Assembly: GCA_036346225.1 (NCBI GenBank)
Contig: JARFIW010000170.1
Coordinates: forward strand, 10,416,501-10,480,500
Direction of reading: 5' to 3'
Length of the DNA: 64,000 nt
From: Platerodrilus igneus
Lineage: Eukaryota; Arthropoda; Insecta; Coleoptera; Lycidae
A program made the position numbers and the translations under genes. The notes below the pieces were generated by a model. It saw nothing but the letters and a program-made list of their open reading frames with translations. It was not told the DNA's origin and made no database searches. Positions 52,008-63,375 of this stretch are shown here, in pieces; the first letter of the stretch is position 1, and each line of letters starts with the position of its first letter.

Positions 52008-53393
52008 TGTTGTGCCATGAGTTTCGCATAAGTGTTAGTGTGTGGTATCGTTAAAATAGGAAAAACCAACGTAAATCGAGAAATTATTTATCGAGACAAA
52101 GAAAGTGCACATATAGCACTATGAAATGTCGAGTTTTTGACCAGTAACGACTTTGAAATAATGACTTCTTGCCCAAATTCACGGAATTTCTTCTTCGGAT
52201 ATACTAAAAATGAATTGCGTGGTGAGCTTTTTTATCGCCTGATGCAGTCGTAGAATTATTTAGTTTGCTTGGTTTGGAGATACATCGTTTAGAGCAGAAG
52301 AACAGTTTTAAAGATTTGTAACGTTTATAAAAAGCGTATAATAATCTTTGCACGTTAAACAAAATTTATTATGGTAGTTTATAAACGCTAGTCCCTAATT
52401 ATGGTATACTCGCATTACAACTTAAGCTTCAAGTATGGTCGATTGCTTTCTTTTAGCTTTGTCTTTAAATTGGCTGTACTTGAGACAATATTTCGCGTGC
52501 GAGAACACCAATCCTACTCTTTTCATAGTGGTTAAGTTAGAATGACACCTTCAGATTATTCGATCTCCGGCATCTACTTCGTTCAAAGTGACTGTCCGCC
52601 GGGGAATGGATTAGAAAAATGTCTCGAGTTAGTTGGTAGTTACTTGATCCCTAACAATACACAACTAATTTCGAGTATCACATTAATGATTTTTAACATA
52701 ATGGTTTATTGCAAGAGCATGAACAACTAAGACGCGTACCGTGACTTTGTCTTTTTTGGTTAAAACATCACTGTACTATCTACTTAAATGGTACTCGTGT
52801 AGTTTGTTAATTTTTATATGAATGTTTCATATTAAAAACGCCATGGATTGATGAGGCGAAACTATGAGTTAAGATCTCTATTAGTACATGCATCGTATGC
52901 AATTTGATGCATATGTTATCTTTTTGTTACGCTTGAAGTACATCCAGATGTTGGTAAGTGATATTCTAATCTTGCATTTGGGTTTAATCCGGCGACAACA
53001 TAAGACAAACGAATTTTAGGAAAATTTCAATCAAAAGTATTGTGATTGGTTTATATTTTGATTAACATTGACAAGCCTGGAATTATGAACGTGTCAGCTT
53101 ATTCTAGTTGGTTTTGTTGACATCAATATTATTAAAAAATTATAGGTTACTGTAGAGTTTGGAAGACGAAAAACGTAATGACGGAAAAATAATTGCACTT
53201 AAATTTGACGATTATTATAAACACCCAGGTGATGGCTTTAAAATATTTTTAACTAATGTTGATTGTGAAAGTATATATTGGAAAACTATTAAATCGGTAA
53301 ATGTTTAAGTGTTGGGGGATCTTGGTAACAGCACGCTGCTTAACCCCACTGAATATCAGGAAAATAGGGTATATATTTGTAAACCAATAGAAG
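52008..53393. other. Non-coding DNA
   Basis: No recognisable gene or repeat. Confidence 0.4.
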
Positions 53394-53650
53394 GTGAACC
53401 GAACTGCATCTAACAAGGAAGAGCAACGGCTATGGTCGAAGACAACAAGCATAGATACAAGGAGAAAATTGTTAAAAGCATATGTGTGGAGCACAATACA
53501 GTACGTCTATGAAATAGGGGCTGTAGAAGAAGCAGACAGAAAAATGATAGAAGTCTTTTGGAATGTTGTGCTTCAAAGGTATGAGAATGATAGCATGGCC
53601 AGACAAAGTTAATAACAAAGAGGTTATAGAAATAATAGGTGAATAAAGAT
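53394..53650 (+). pseudogene. LINE reverse transcriptase C-terminal fragment
   Basis: TRRKLLKAYVWSTIQYVYEI followed by EEADRKMIEVFWNVVLQRY resembles the post-palm region of non-LTR retroelement proteins (R..LLK.YVWS.L.YG.E..T, then E.FE.W..RR). A stop follows at 53610. NKEVIEII continues the match (usually VTNEEVL). The RT active site and endonuclease are absent, so this is a short 5'-truncated relic. Confidence 0.65.
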
Positions 53651-54690
53651 ATCTGTGAGAAAAAATAGAAGAAATATAAGGGCAGGATACGTTCTAAGGT
53701 ATTTTTGGGGAATGGTGCGCGATAAATTGTAACGGTTTAGTTTTATGCAAAGTAGGAATCTCCGTTGCGCTATGTGGTTTGCCGTCGTCTAAGCGAAATA
53801 ATCCTTGCAGAAGTATATTCAAGTTTGCGTAGACGCGGGCTGGATCCGGGTACGTGTTAATCTGAAAATTACACATTTTAATTTTCTTGTTAGTGACATG
53901 TAGTTGATTAAGAAATCTTTTTTGGGTATTGAGTGAGTGCTCTAAACCAGAATGGGTAAATAGTGCCATTTGTTGGCAGAGACACATAGCATGGCCTAGA
54001 AATAAGTGCTCCATGGTATGCTAGTCAAATAATAGATTAAGATTAAAACGCAAGCTTCAGAGATTAGGATTCCTACAGTACAATGAAATATGAAATACAA
54101 TTCCACTTCGAGTTGGTATAATTAAAGAGATATTAACTTCTGTCCCAAAATTTGGTTAGTTATATTAAAATGGCGGGGCCACGTGTTTCCAATTGAAAGA
54201 CGTTTGGTAATTATTTTGTTGCTCTAAGACTTCATCAAACTGGGTGAGTACTAGCCTTTTAAGATACGACAAGCATCAGCCTGTACGTGAGGTACCCTTT
54301 CGTAGAAAATGTGCTGTATCATACAGAAAAATAATTAATTAGTTAATGCAAGATTGTCAACTATAAGTTTTTGCCAAGTTAGTAATTTTATCAGTAGTAA
54401 ATTTCATACTAATTCATACGTCACACTCAAATATCTTTCTCATTCTTGTATATAAAAACGAAGAATCAAATTTCATTACATATTGGTCAAATTTCGTAAG
54501 AGTTTTATTTAAGAATGTTTATCGAGAGAAAAGGCAGACCTATCTAATAACGGTAGTGATAATTTATACACAAGGAGGAAATTAGGCTACTAAAAATCTA
54601 AAATCATGCATATGTAATTCCCTTAAGGTTTATCTACGTCTATCCTTAAGACGACATTTTTTAGAGTCAGATTTATTGACGCAGTGGCGC
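53651..54690. other. Non-coding DNA
   Basis: A 106-codon minus-strand frame (53694-54014) has no recognisable domain. Nothing else seen. Confidence 0.4.
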
Positions 54691-54695
54691 CCTAG

Positions 54696-55502
54696 TTATT
54701 TAAGGGCTCGGGAAGCCCGGGGGTACGAGTGACCCTCGTCTTCTACCAACTGCTGTAGAAGACGAAGGGCAAGGAAAGGGCTACAGGTAGCGCCAAAAAT
54801 AACGCGGGAATGTTCATATTCCGTTAAAGGTTCACAAGGGTGAAACCTCCAAAAAATATGTAAAAATTTTCTATCTTCTGGGTGAACGACTATAGATCTA
54901 AACATTTGTCGAATATCGCAAGTGAGTGCGACTTGAGGTATTCGAAATCTTGTTATTACAAGACCAATATCAGATTGTAATTTGGGGCCCGGTAAAAGAA
55001 TATCATCGAGACTTGTACTATTAATATCCCTATCGGCAGGACTAAACACGACTCGAACTTGAGTACTAGAGGGCTTATTTTTAACCACGCCGTGGTGAGC
55101 CATGATATATAAGGACTGTTTCACAGCGGGAGTGAGTTGTTCCTGCGATATATAATTAGCAATATTGTCTGAATATAATTTATAAAAGTTTTTGTCGCGT
55201 GCAAATCGAGCTTCTAGTTTTAGAAAGCGATTGGTAGCTAATTCTCGTGTTGAACCTAATGTTCGGGAAATGTTTTCTATGAACGGTAGTCGAACCACAT
55301 ACTGGCCTAACTCGTTTCGTATAGTAGTGGACTTGAAATAATTTTCACAAGCCACGTTTTCAGGCGACATTGGCGGCGTAAATGGTATTTCTTCAGCTTC
55401 CCAGAAGGCACGAATGGTGTCGCTAAGGAACGGTTCTTCCGAGATGCTAGTGTACAACGCAACACCTGAATACGGTCGACTTAAAGCTGGTACATCACCC
55501 AT
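54696..55502 (-). CDS. pol: BEL/Pao reverse transcriptase, 3'-truncated
   Basis: Open 268-codon frame. It has the linker (IRAFWEAEEIPFTPPMS, GQYVVRLPFIENI), RT fingers (AHHGVVKN, TQVRVVFSPA), SLDDILLPGPKLQSDIG and the first catalytic Asp block (LTCDIRQMFRSI). Then IFWRFHPCEPLTEYE, VIFGATCSPFLALRLLQQL and SYPRASRALK follow. It stops just before the YVDD box, so it cannot be active. RNase H and integrase are absent. Few disruptions suggest a younger element than the one at 34705-43754. It follows the protease frame with a 6-base gap (pol likely read through). Confidence 0.88.
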   Translation of the reverse strand: MGDVPALSRPYSGVALYTSISEEPFLSDTIRAFWEAEEIPFTPPMSPENVACENYFKSTTIRNELGQYVVRLPFIENISRTLGSTRELATNRFLKLEARFARDKNFYKLYSDNIANYISQEQLTPAVKQSLYIMAHHGVVKNKPSSTQVRVVFSPADRDINSTSLDDILLPGPKLQSDIGLVITRFRIPQVALTCDIRQMFRSIVVHPEDRKFLHIFWRFHPCEPLTEYEHSRVIFGATCSPFLALRLLQQLVEDEGHSYPRASRALK

Positions 55503-55508
55503 AATAAC

Positions 55509-56045
55509 TCAACCAAACGACGTAAGAAGCGTCGATGGCTTGCCTGTTAAACGCAACGAATCGTTGGGTGTGGCATCTAAGACAGCTTGAACACCTAACA
55601 GCATATCGACCGGAGCGGATATGTGAAATTCAGGATCCGCCAATTGTAGGGATGAAAATTTGTCTATTAAATGCTTAGATAAATTTGCTATCGGAAGATC
55701 TGCGGTAATACGAGATAAAACAACAGCCTGTAAATTTAAAGAAACGTTTTGATCATATATTGATGTAACGTTACAGGTAGCAATTCCATGAATCTTTTCT
55801 AGCGGAGATTGGCCTACTCCGCGTATTTCAAAAGGACATTTCTTGCATTTAAGACCTAACTTGTTAGCTAAAGATAATGTGATGAAATTAGAATGCGACC
55901 CTTGATCTGAAACCAAGCGACAGCGATGCCAACTACCGTCACAGGCTAAAATTCGTACCTCCGCCGTGGCTAAAAGCGCAACGGTTCCCTGTTCATTTGC
56001 ACAGGAATGAACAAGAGAGACTGGAGCAGGAAAATGTTCAGCCAA
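55509..56045 (-). CDS. pol: BEL/Pao aspartic protease region
   Basis: 178-codon frame: VALLATAEVRIL, RLVSDQGSHSNFITLSLANK and the landmark VDMLLGVQAVLD with IADLPIANL upstream of it. The active-site triad position, normally D-S/T-G, reads DQG, an unusual and probably inactivating change. It lies between the zinc-knuckle frame and RT in the normal BEL order. Confidence 0.85.
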   Translation of the reverse strand: MAEHFPAPVSLVHSCANEQGTVALLATAEVRILACDGSWHRCRLVSDQGSHSNFITLSLANKLGLKCKKCPFEIRGVGQSPLEKIHGIATCNVTSIYDQNVSLNLQAVVLSRITADLPIANLSKHLIDKFSSLQLADPEFHISAPVDMLLGVQAVLDATPNDSLRLTGKPSTLLTSFG

Positions 56046-56046
56046 A

Positions 56047-56487
56047 TTAGCGGCACCTTGAAGAGTGTCCTACCGCGCTTTGTGGCGGGGTCGGAGTACT
56101 GCATGAAATTGGTGCCTCGATACACAGTAGCGTATGGTGCATTTTACTACCGCACCGTTTGCACTGATATTTTGACTTACAAGTCGAAAGGGGATGTGGT
56201 GATAAACACGCAAAACATCTATGATATTGCTTTATCATGTATTGCCTTTCTAGAGTTGATAAAGCTAATAATTTTGGACATCTTGAAAATTTGTGGAACT
56301 GATCGTCGCAGGCAGGACAGAGCTTAGAAATGGCCTGCTTGGCATTAAATTGTCGTGAAGTAACTTTCTGTGCGGACATTGTTACACGCTTATTGTTTAC
56401 AGAATTTGTATAATATGGTCGAGGGTTAGCCCTTTGTGGTGGACTAGACACATTTTTTGATGGTGGTGTATTATTGTTACCGCTCAC
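56047..56487 (-). CDS. gag: BEL/Pao gag zinc-knuckle region
   Basis: 146-codon frame with Cys/His clusters CPACDDQFHKFSRCP, HRCFACLSPHPLSTCKSK and QCKRCGSKMHHTLLC. The latter two are the CCHC-type knuckles that bind RNA in BEL/Pao Gag. Polar N-terminal part. It ends one base from the next frame, compatible with a single gag-pol reading interrupted by frameshifts. Confidence 0.85.
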   Translation of the reverse strand: MSGNNNTPPSKNVSSPPQRANPRPYYTNSVNNKRVTMSAQKVTSRQFNAKQAISKLCPACDDQFHKFSRCPKLLALSTLERQYMIKQYHRCFACLSPHPLSTCKSKYQCKRCGSKMHHTLLCIEAPISCSTPTPPQSAVGHSSRCR

Positions 56488-56594
56488 CAGTGCTAAGATA
56501 GAACATTTGTTGCGTAAATATTTAATAAAATCGTTAAATTTCGGAAATGTTTAATTTAAATGTTCCTTTTCGAATTCTTGTCTCGACTTCTGGT

Positions 56595-57364
56595 CTAATA
56601 AACCGAGGGACAAAAATAAAAATATGTAATCGGCCAACTCAGGTAGCTGCATGTCGATAAGAGCAGTGACGTTGGCTTGCAGGGTTTCACATAATTCACT
56701 TTTGGGGAATCCGTCTTTAGATGAGTTAGTGAAAATATTTTGGATAAATAATGATTAGCAATTAGCCGTTTATTAGTGTAGCGTTGAACTAAGAGATTAT
56801 AAACAACCATATAATTTTCTGGAGCAAATCGAACAGATTGTGCTATCTTCAATGCCGTCGCGTCCAAATAAGAAAGCAATATGTGAATTTTTCGCAATCA
56901 TTAAGTGCGTTATTGTTGTGAATAATGTTGTCATATAGAGATTTAAACGCACCGAATTTTTCGGGGTCACCTCGAAATATATCTATTTTTATTTCTGGTA
57001 AATGAACATTAGATCTGGTATTTCCAGAAATATCAATAGTATTTACATTGGGCGTTGTGTCGGAAGCGACATAGCGCGCCGCATTAGCTAAAATATCATA
57101 GTACATAGTATTGAACGTAGATTCTAGATTAACGGTATCCGTAAATAAGGTTTTATAAACGTCAGAGAGTGACGATAATTCATCTAAGACATCTAAAAAT
57201 TTTGTTTTTACGTCATCTATCTGACTAACACGAGCTTTAAATTGATCAAGATTAGTTGGTACCGTTGAAATTAAATCGTAACAATCTTGCAAACGTCGCC
57301 AGTACCTTTCTTTGCGATTTGTTAATCGTTTAAATTCAACAATAACTTCACGTTCTGGTTCCAT
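56595..57364 (-). pseudogene. gag: BEL/Pao gag N-terminal region, frameshifted
   Basis: ATG at 57364 (MEPEREVIVEFKRLTNRKER) starts a 172-codon frame with LPEIKIDIFRGDPEKFGAF, the typical BEL Gag motif (LP...F.G...W..F), and ends near 56849. The adjoining frame 56595-56897 continues with LSYLDATALKIAQSVRFAPE and NYMVVYNLLVQRY, also typical. A frameshift near 56880 and loss of about 100 bases before the zinc-knuckle frame break it. Confidence 0.85.
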
Positions 57365-58380
57365 ATTGTACCAGGTATAATCGTAACAAATTGAAATCAC
57401 AAATAACTAATGGAAAATGTAACGCAGTTGCAAAGCCTTAAAGGTAAACACAGTACTCGTGGAGAAGCAATGCTAATGTTGGTACAGACTTAAACGAACA
57501 AGTGAATTCAGAACTACAAGAAATAAAGTGCATTAGGTACGTAATATTTACAAACAAAAATGTAAACAAACAGTTTCGTTAAAGTCCTTTGACTTATTTT
57601 GTTATCTACACAGCTGATTGATAAGCGTAGTAACAAGATGTTAATGAACTACAAACTTTAAATAAATTGGAACAAGTTTTTGAACACCTGTGATGCTAAA
57701 TGCAAAGTACTCGTTTTGTTGATAATAATTGAAGTTTGAAATCTTTAATAGAAATCATGCATTTTAATATTCAAACCCACTTTTAGAAAATAGTTTTGAA
57801 AATGAATTAATGTAATAATTTAAATTTTATTGATCCGGCTAATGAATTATATTAATTTTGATTATAATTCAAAGCTTATTTGCTCAGAAGGACCACTTTT
57901 TGTGATATGGGGCTCAGAAGAACCACTTTTTGTGTGGTACACGTTGGAGTGTATAAAAATCGGGAAAGCTCCAGAACGTTTCCCAAAGCGTAAAGCTTAG
58001 CAAATGGACTGTAATTGTATGCAATTGAAGGTAAGGCGCGAAAAACAGTAACATAGGTCAAACCGTAATTAATGCTTTGCTTACCTTGCAATGTTGTTCA
58101 CCAATTTACTCCCGCGAAGATAGGTGTTGTTTACCGGTCGACGCAACCTGGTCGGGCAGCAGCACTTATGCACTCGCGGTTATAGGTATTAGGTGTCGAG
58201 TCGGTGAAACGATACGAGAGAGTGTCATGTTGGTGAAGCGAAAAGGCTTTATCGCTCCGCCATATGTGTAGCACAACAACAATATACGATAAGGCCATCT
58301 ATACTGTCAATCGCTGACCTCCAACTGTATGAAGTTTTAACAGTTAGTTTGAATATCTAGATCTGTTGCAGCGGCTACGT
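57365..58380 (-). mobile_element. Probable BEL 5' leader/LTR region
   Basis: Expected position of the leader and 5' LTR of the minus-strand BEL element. No direct LTR partner exists in the window because the element is 3'-truncated, so LTR limits cannot be drawn. It contains a 27-bp-type duplication GCTCAGAAG.ACCACTTTTTGTG at 57878-57935. Confidence 0.35.
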
Positions 58381-59893
58381 CTAGTTGCCTGTTTTCTTTA
58401 TTACCCATTCCAGAGAATAAATGTATCACTTTTGGGGATAATTGAATGCCATGATTTGAACTACATTTCATTGTTTTGGTGTATTTTAGAACCAACAGTA
58501 CCTGAAGGATTTTTATAGAAATATTCTCAACTGATCATCAAAATTAATACCGTATTATTATATAATTATGTGGGGACCTTTATATTTAAAAATAGTGACA
58601 ATTCCACTACTTCCTATATCTTAATTATTCTAAAGCCTCTGATATTCAAGGTGTATCCTCATATAATCCCTACATCAATAAAAAACACTTCTAATACATT
58701 AGGTTCAACTAAAGTAACGCGCTAGCGTTACAATATGTAAAATTTAGAAAAATTAAATATACTTCTTTTAACATGATCTCTTTTCAATTTTACACACAAG
58801 TGCAAGGTTTATGTGGTAACTCAATTATCTAAAAATGTGTCTTATTCAAAACTCAGTATCTTTTCATTTGAACAAAGTTTGGAGATAAGTATTAGTTTGC
58901 GAAAGCTAAATTAAACAAATCAGGTAGATTTAAAGATCCGTAGCTTAATTTGTCGTGCAATGTTTAAATAAGATAAAACATAGCCTTTTGAGCTTTAAAC
59001 ACAATTAAAATTATAATAAAAAACAGTAAAATCATACAATTATTTCTGGAAAATACAAATTTTACACGATATAGATATGAGTCTAACAGTCAATCAGAAG
59101 TTTATATACTTATGCGGAAATTTCAAATTGCTTAATTAAAAAACCTGAAGATTTTCTTCCGCGTAGGTTATTTTTTTAATTTAATCTCAGTGAATTTTGT
59201 ATTAAAGGGGTTAGGAATAAAATTCTGTATATTTTACGTCTTTTTACAATACTATGTTGATTAATTTCAAATCCGGTGTAATAACGTTGTCGTAATAAAT
59301 GTCCGAGTTTTAAAATGGGTCTGATCCAATTTGACTAAACGCTAAGTTACTGTCGTGCAAACATTTCCCCTTTGTCTCTACAATCCGTATATCTAATCTA
59401 AAACGTGTATCGATTTTGTTAAAGTAAATACACCATCAATACGTCGTAACACGTATTTCAGGCATTTTTATTGAAGGGAATTAAATATAATTTTGTTTAT
59501 TTAGCCCAAATACGTAGATCGGAAGCTTTTAATATTACAAAAAACGCACTTCAGTTCGACGATAATGTGTTAATTTAAGCGTTAAAAAGAACATGTTGGT
59601 ACTGTAAATTGTAAGAGAAAGAATACAAAATGTTCGTAGTATAACGATGGGGTAGCCAACATATACATAATAACAAATGTACTTACGCCCAAGTAATACA
59701 GATTATCGTAAAATGGGGTGAATAGGATCAGCTCTTGATTTTAGAGCGTTGTAGCTTCGCAACCACCAATTAGAATTAAATGTCCAATTCGCCAAAGCGT
59801 GAGTCTTCATGTATATTATGGATACTGCAACATTAATTAGGAGTTTAAATGAAAGATTATTGAAAGGACACTTTTTACTAATTCGGCATCATA
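58381..59893. other. AT-rich non-coding DNA
   Basis: No gene or repeat family recognised. Confidence 0.45.
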
Positions 59894-59985
59894 TCTGTCT
59901 AGCGATAAGATAGGATGATCGATAGGGTTGTTGTTCTAAAGTTTTAATGATGCACTTTCTAGATTTCTCTCCATTTCTCTTTTAG
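59894..59985 (+). repeat. Left inverted repeat of gag-bearing element
   Basis: Begins ATCTGTCTAGCGATAAG. Diverged from its right partner by several substitutions and small gaps. Confidence 0.65.
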
Positions 59986-59988
59986 TAG

Positions 59989-61083
59989 CTAGTCACAGAG
60001 AACTTGTTGAATCATTTTCTTCATACTCTCTTGTCCCTGTTCTTCCACAGTATTAACTTTATGACTACCACAACGCGATGCTTGCTTTGACTCTTCAAAC
60101 TTCAGAGCATGAGCTAGCGCGTCATTCAAGGTCTCAGACCGGGCCAATCGTAATGCTTGCTGGACCTCTCCATCCCATATTCTATCGACAAAGATCTGTA
60201 CTGTCAGCTGTTCCAAAACTATCCGGTACTCTTGGATAGACTAGTCTCTAGGCAAGCAATATCTGCTTCAAACTCATAAATTTTTGTTGACTTTGATATA
60301 ACGGTTCTCTATTTGAGCGTGTCCTGCGTGTTGCAGGTGAGAATCGCCCTATTTTATTTCCAGCCTTGGTGTTAAGGTTCCGTAATTTCTTGGTTCATAG
60401 TCCTGTATAGTTTGTACAATACTTAAAGTGTCGCCCTGTAGCGTGACTAGCAATGCAGTTGCCTTCTTACAACGATTCCAGTCGCTAGCTGTCGCGGCAG
60501 CCTCAAGTTATTTGAACTACTTCACCTATGACGACTTTCCATCAATGGTAGGTGGTTTTACATTGAATTTTCGAATGCTACATTTTGTTTTCTCGGCATC
60601 CTTAAATTCTAAAGCAAACTGTCGTATCGCCGGGATTGATGATTGTAGTGTTAGGAATTAATCCGTTTTTCCAACTCTAGCTCCTTTTTATTTTCATTTT
60701 TTGCAAATTCTTTAAATGTTTTTCGAAAATTCTTGCGTCTATCTCCTGCAGCTCCTCAAAAAAATTGCCTTCCTCTGTTTGCAGGGTCTCTGAAAGCTTT
60801 GCTTTAAGCTTTTCCGCATATTTACATTTTTTTTTATAAACTCGTTTTTTAATTGTTTGGCAGTTTTCGCATTTTGATCTAATTTTTCTGTAAAGTTTGC
60901 GTTACTTTTAATTTCGTTGCCAGGCTCAACGAATGTTGGTCTTGTTTTTTGCATATCTTGTAATTTTGTCGAGTTTTTGGCCAAGCTGTCCTCCACGCCT
61001 GATTTGAACTTTTTCAAGAAAGAAAGAATTTTATTGTTCAATTTTTTTGTTGAATACGAGTGAGAATCACACACACTTGACAC
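59989..61083 (-). pseudogene. gag: Ty3/gypsy-type gag
   Basis: ATG at 61083 opens a 114-codon Lys-rich, coiled-coil-like segment (NKILSFLKKFKSGVEDSL, AKQLKNEFIKKN). After stops the capsid-like part reads VKPPTIDGKSS, LEAAATASDWNRCKKATALL, LQGDTLSIVQTI and GDSHLQHAGHAQIENRY. The open frame 59989-60216 gives FVDRIWDGEVQQALRLARSE and ALAHALKFEESKQAS. These blocks match retrotransposon Gag capsids of the gypsy superfamily. Five or more breaks make it a pseudogene. No zinc knuckle or pol follows. Confidence 0.75.
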
Positions 61084-61414
61084 AAGTGTAACAAATTTTC
61101 TAATTATCCTTTAATTCCAACAAATACAAGTCTAGTATGTATTCTTCACAATCACAAATATTTTGACTTATTTACACCAGTACTAACTTAATCGCTATTT
61201 GTAGACACTAAATTAATCTTTTAAATACGAGGAATTAAACACTATTATAGCACTAATTATACTGGTAATTTATTTTTCTAACATATTTATATCATATGAA
61301 TAAATTTATCTTCACATCAATTTATGTACATCAAACGTTTATTAAGACCGAAATTACACTAAAGCTAAATGTTGCAACGGGATTCACAGCTATATCGATA
61401 ATTCTTTATTCCAA

Positions 61415-61514
61415 AGAAATCGAGACAAATCTAGAATGTGTCATCAAACCTTACGAAAGTAATCTTATTACGTTGTAATACTTGTCAGTCATCCTTTCTT
61501 ATCGCTAGACAGAT
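61415..61514 (-). repeat. Right inverted repeat of gag-bearing element
   Basis: Reverse complement starts ATCTGTCTAGCGATAAGAAA and includes CATTCTAGATTTGTCTCG. In this orientation it would be the 5' LTR start of the minus-strand gag element. Confidence 0.6.
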
Positions 61515-61528
61515 TCCAACATCCCCAA

Positions 61529-62130
61529 AATGTAGAGAAGCAATGAATATGATCATAGAAGAAGAAAACGTCATGTATTATTGAAACAGACTATATAACC
61601 CTAACGCGAATAAAAGATATTCACCAATAAAAACCATACAAGCCGCGAGACAAACAACCACCCAACCAAAATTGACACCATAACCCACAAATCAACAGCG
61701 AAGCAACTACCAAAATTTTAATAACACAAATTTCAATAATCAATTTGAACAATTTCCAAGACCAACATTTAACTAAAATTTTACAAAATCCGCATTTACA
61801 CCAAGATTGAACTAAAACATAAACCAACAAAGACAAACATTCGGCGCAAACTCCATTAGAAATACCCCGACAATAAATAACAATAATAACCCCAACAATT
61901 ATTACAAACCAACTCCTATGGACACTTCATCTGGAAATACCAGAAAAAATACAAAAATATCGCAAATCCGACCAAGACATAACCAGAAACGAAACTTTAC
62001 CTAGGAAGAATTATTTCACGAAGAAGTAGAAGAATCTAACGATGAATCAAACCGCTAACAAAATTATGAACTCGACGAACCATGCGAGAATTACGAAGAG
62101 GACGAGGAAAAAAATGCGTGCTCAAATTTT
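61529..62130 (+). pseudogene. gag: Gypsy gag, C-terminal part (copy 2)
   Basis: Aligns to 48875-49465 of copy 1: MIIEEENVMYY, the Asn-rich FNNTNFNNQF-like part, PTPMDTSSGNTR and an acidic end. Several in-frame stops. Confidence 0.85.
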
Positions 62131-63115
62131 CAGGTAGACCAATTTATAAACGACCAAACATAATCAATATAAATAATATCAATCAACAAGTATTGCCATA
62201 TATAGAAATTCCCCACGCAGAATTTAAATTATTAATCGATACCGGATTTTCAAAAACATTAATTAACCCCCGAACCGTAAAAAACATTATTTAGATTTTG
62301 TAAAAAGAGAACCCTTTAAACTTAAAACAGCCCATTAAACGACCCTACATCAATTCATAGCAAACATACCCCTACCAAAAACATTCAATGTATAAATGAA
62401 ACACAAATTTTGTATTTTCGAATTTAACGATAAATACGACGGACTGATAGGAATAAACCTTCTAAGAAACTTAGAAGCCATTATTGATATAAAAAAACGT
62501 TTATTAAGAACAAAACACGAACAAATCCCCATTAAATTTCAAAATACCCAAACCGAGCAAAAATACACCATAGAACCCCGTACAGAGAAACAAATAAAAA
62601 TCCCAGTAAATTCAAAAGAAGACGTATGAATTATAAACCACATAACATTTCAACAAGGAGTAGAAACCCTTACAGCATTAGTACAAATAAAAGATAATTA
62701 TGCAACCACAACGATATTAAATTCAAACGTAGAACTATCGCGTAGAACTATTGCTAACAAACCCAATTAACGTAGAAGAATTAAATTTTAACGAAATGGA
62801 AATAGATGAAAATTTAGAAAACGGTTGTAACATTTGCTTCAACACCGACATTAACAAAGAAGAGGAGAGAGCAATTTAAAACTTATGTTTTGAATACCGT
62901 GATATATTCCATTGTAAAGGAATACCCTTAACATTTACCAATACAGTCAAACACAATATAGAACTAACAGACAAGTCAATTTTTACAAAAGCATACAGAC
63001 TACCTCAGGCAAGCCAAGAACAAGCCGATAGACAAGTAGCAGATTTACTAGAACAAGATATACAACACTCCAACTCAACATGGAACAGCCCGTATTAATA
63101 GTACCAACGAAATAA
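62131..63115 (+). pseudogene. pol: Gypsy protease and RT start (copy 2)
   Basis: Protease LLIDTGFSKTLINPRTVKN (Asp codon 62238-62240; Ser/Ala after DTG replaced by Phe), then YDGLIGINLLRNLEAIIDI, a linker, and RT N-terminus to KAYRLPQASQEQADRQVADL and an SNSTWNSP end near 63090. Loss of sequence follows at once. Stops near 62293, 62628 and 62878. Confidence 0.85.
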
Positions 63116-63375
63116 CTTATGATAAAGTAAAAAGTAAATTAGATAACGACAAAGAACGTATCACCACAACCCGCAATAAGAATACCGACGCAAATAAATT
63201 TTCAATAGGACAAACCGTGTACGAAAAAAATTTCCAAAGCAAAAAGACACACAACGGCACTCAGAAATTTAGGCCCGTTTATAATTAAAAAAATATCAGA
63301 CAAAATATAGCCGTAGTAGACAACGGTAAGACAATAAAATACATTCATTTGAAAAACTTAAGACAACCTGTAATT
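63116..63375 (+). pseudogene. pol: Gypsy integrase C-terminal part
   Basis: Pieces DKPCTKKISKAKRHT/FQSKKTHNGT and GPFIIKKISDKI, then HLKNLRQPVISDG near 63350. These correspond to the C-terminal GPY/F-like domain of gypsy integrases, which follows the catalytic core. The core itself is absent. Confidence 0.65.

Larger units (their letters stand above)
59894..61514. mobile_element. Gag-bearing element between inverted repeats of about 90 bp
   Basis: The left end ATCTGTCTAGCGATAAGATA (59894) is mirrored at the right by TTATCGCTAGACAGAT (ending 61514). Similarity continues inward for about 90 bases, including TGATG.CA.TTCTAGATTT and TCTC.ATTTCT. Between them a minus-strand Ty3/gypsy-type gag is present but no pol. 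Two LTRs of one element should be direct, so either the left repeat is from an inverted second copy or the element uses inverted termini. No clear target duplication. The right end abuts the gypsy copy at about 61509. Confidence 0.6.

Noticed and set aside
53694..54014. 106-codon minus-strand protein
   Set aside because: ATG and length alone; no domain, no codon pattern, and it overlaps decaying LINE sequence.
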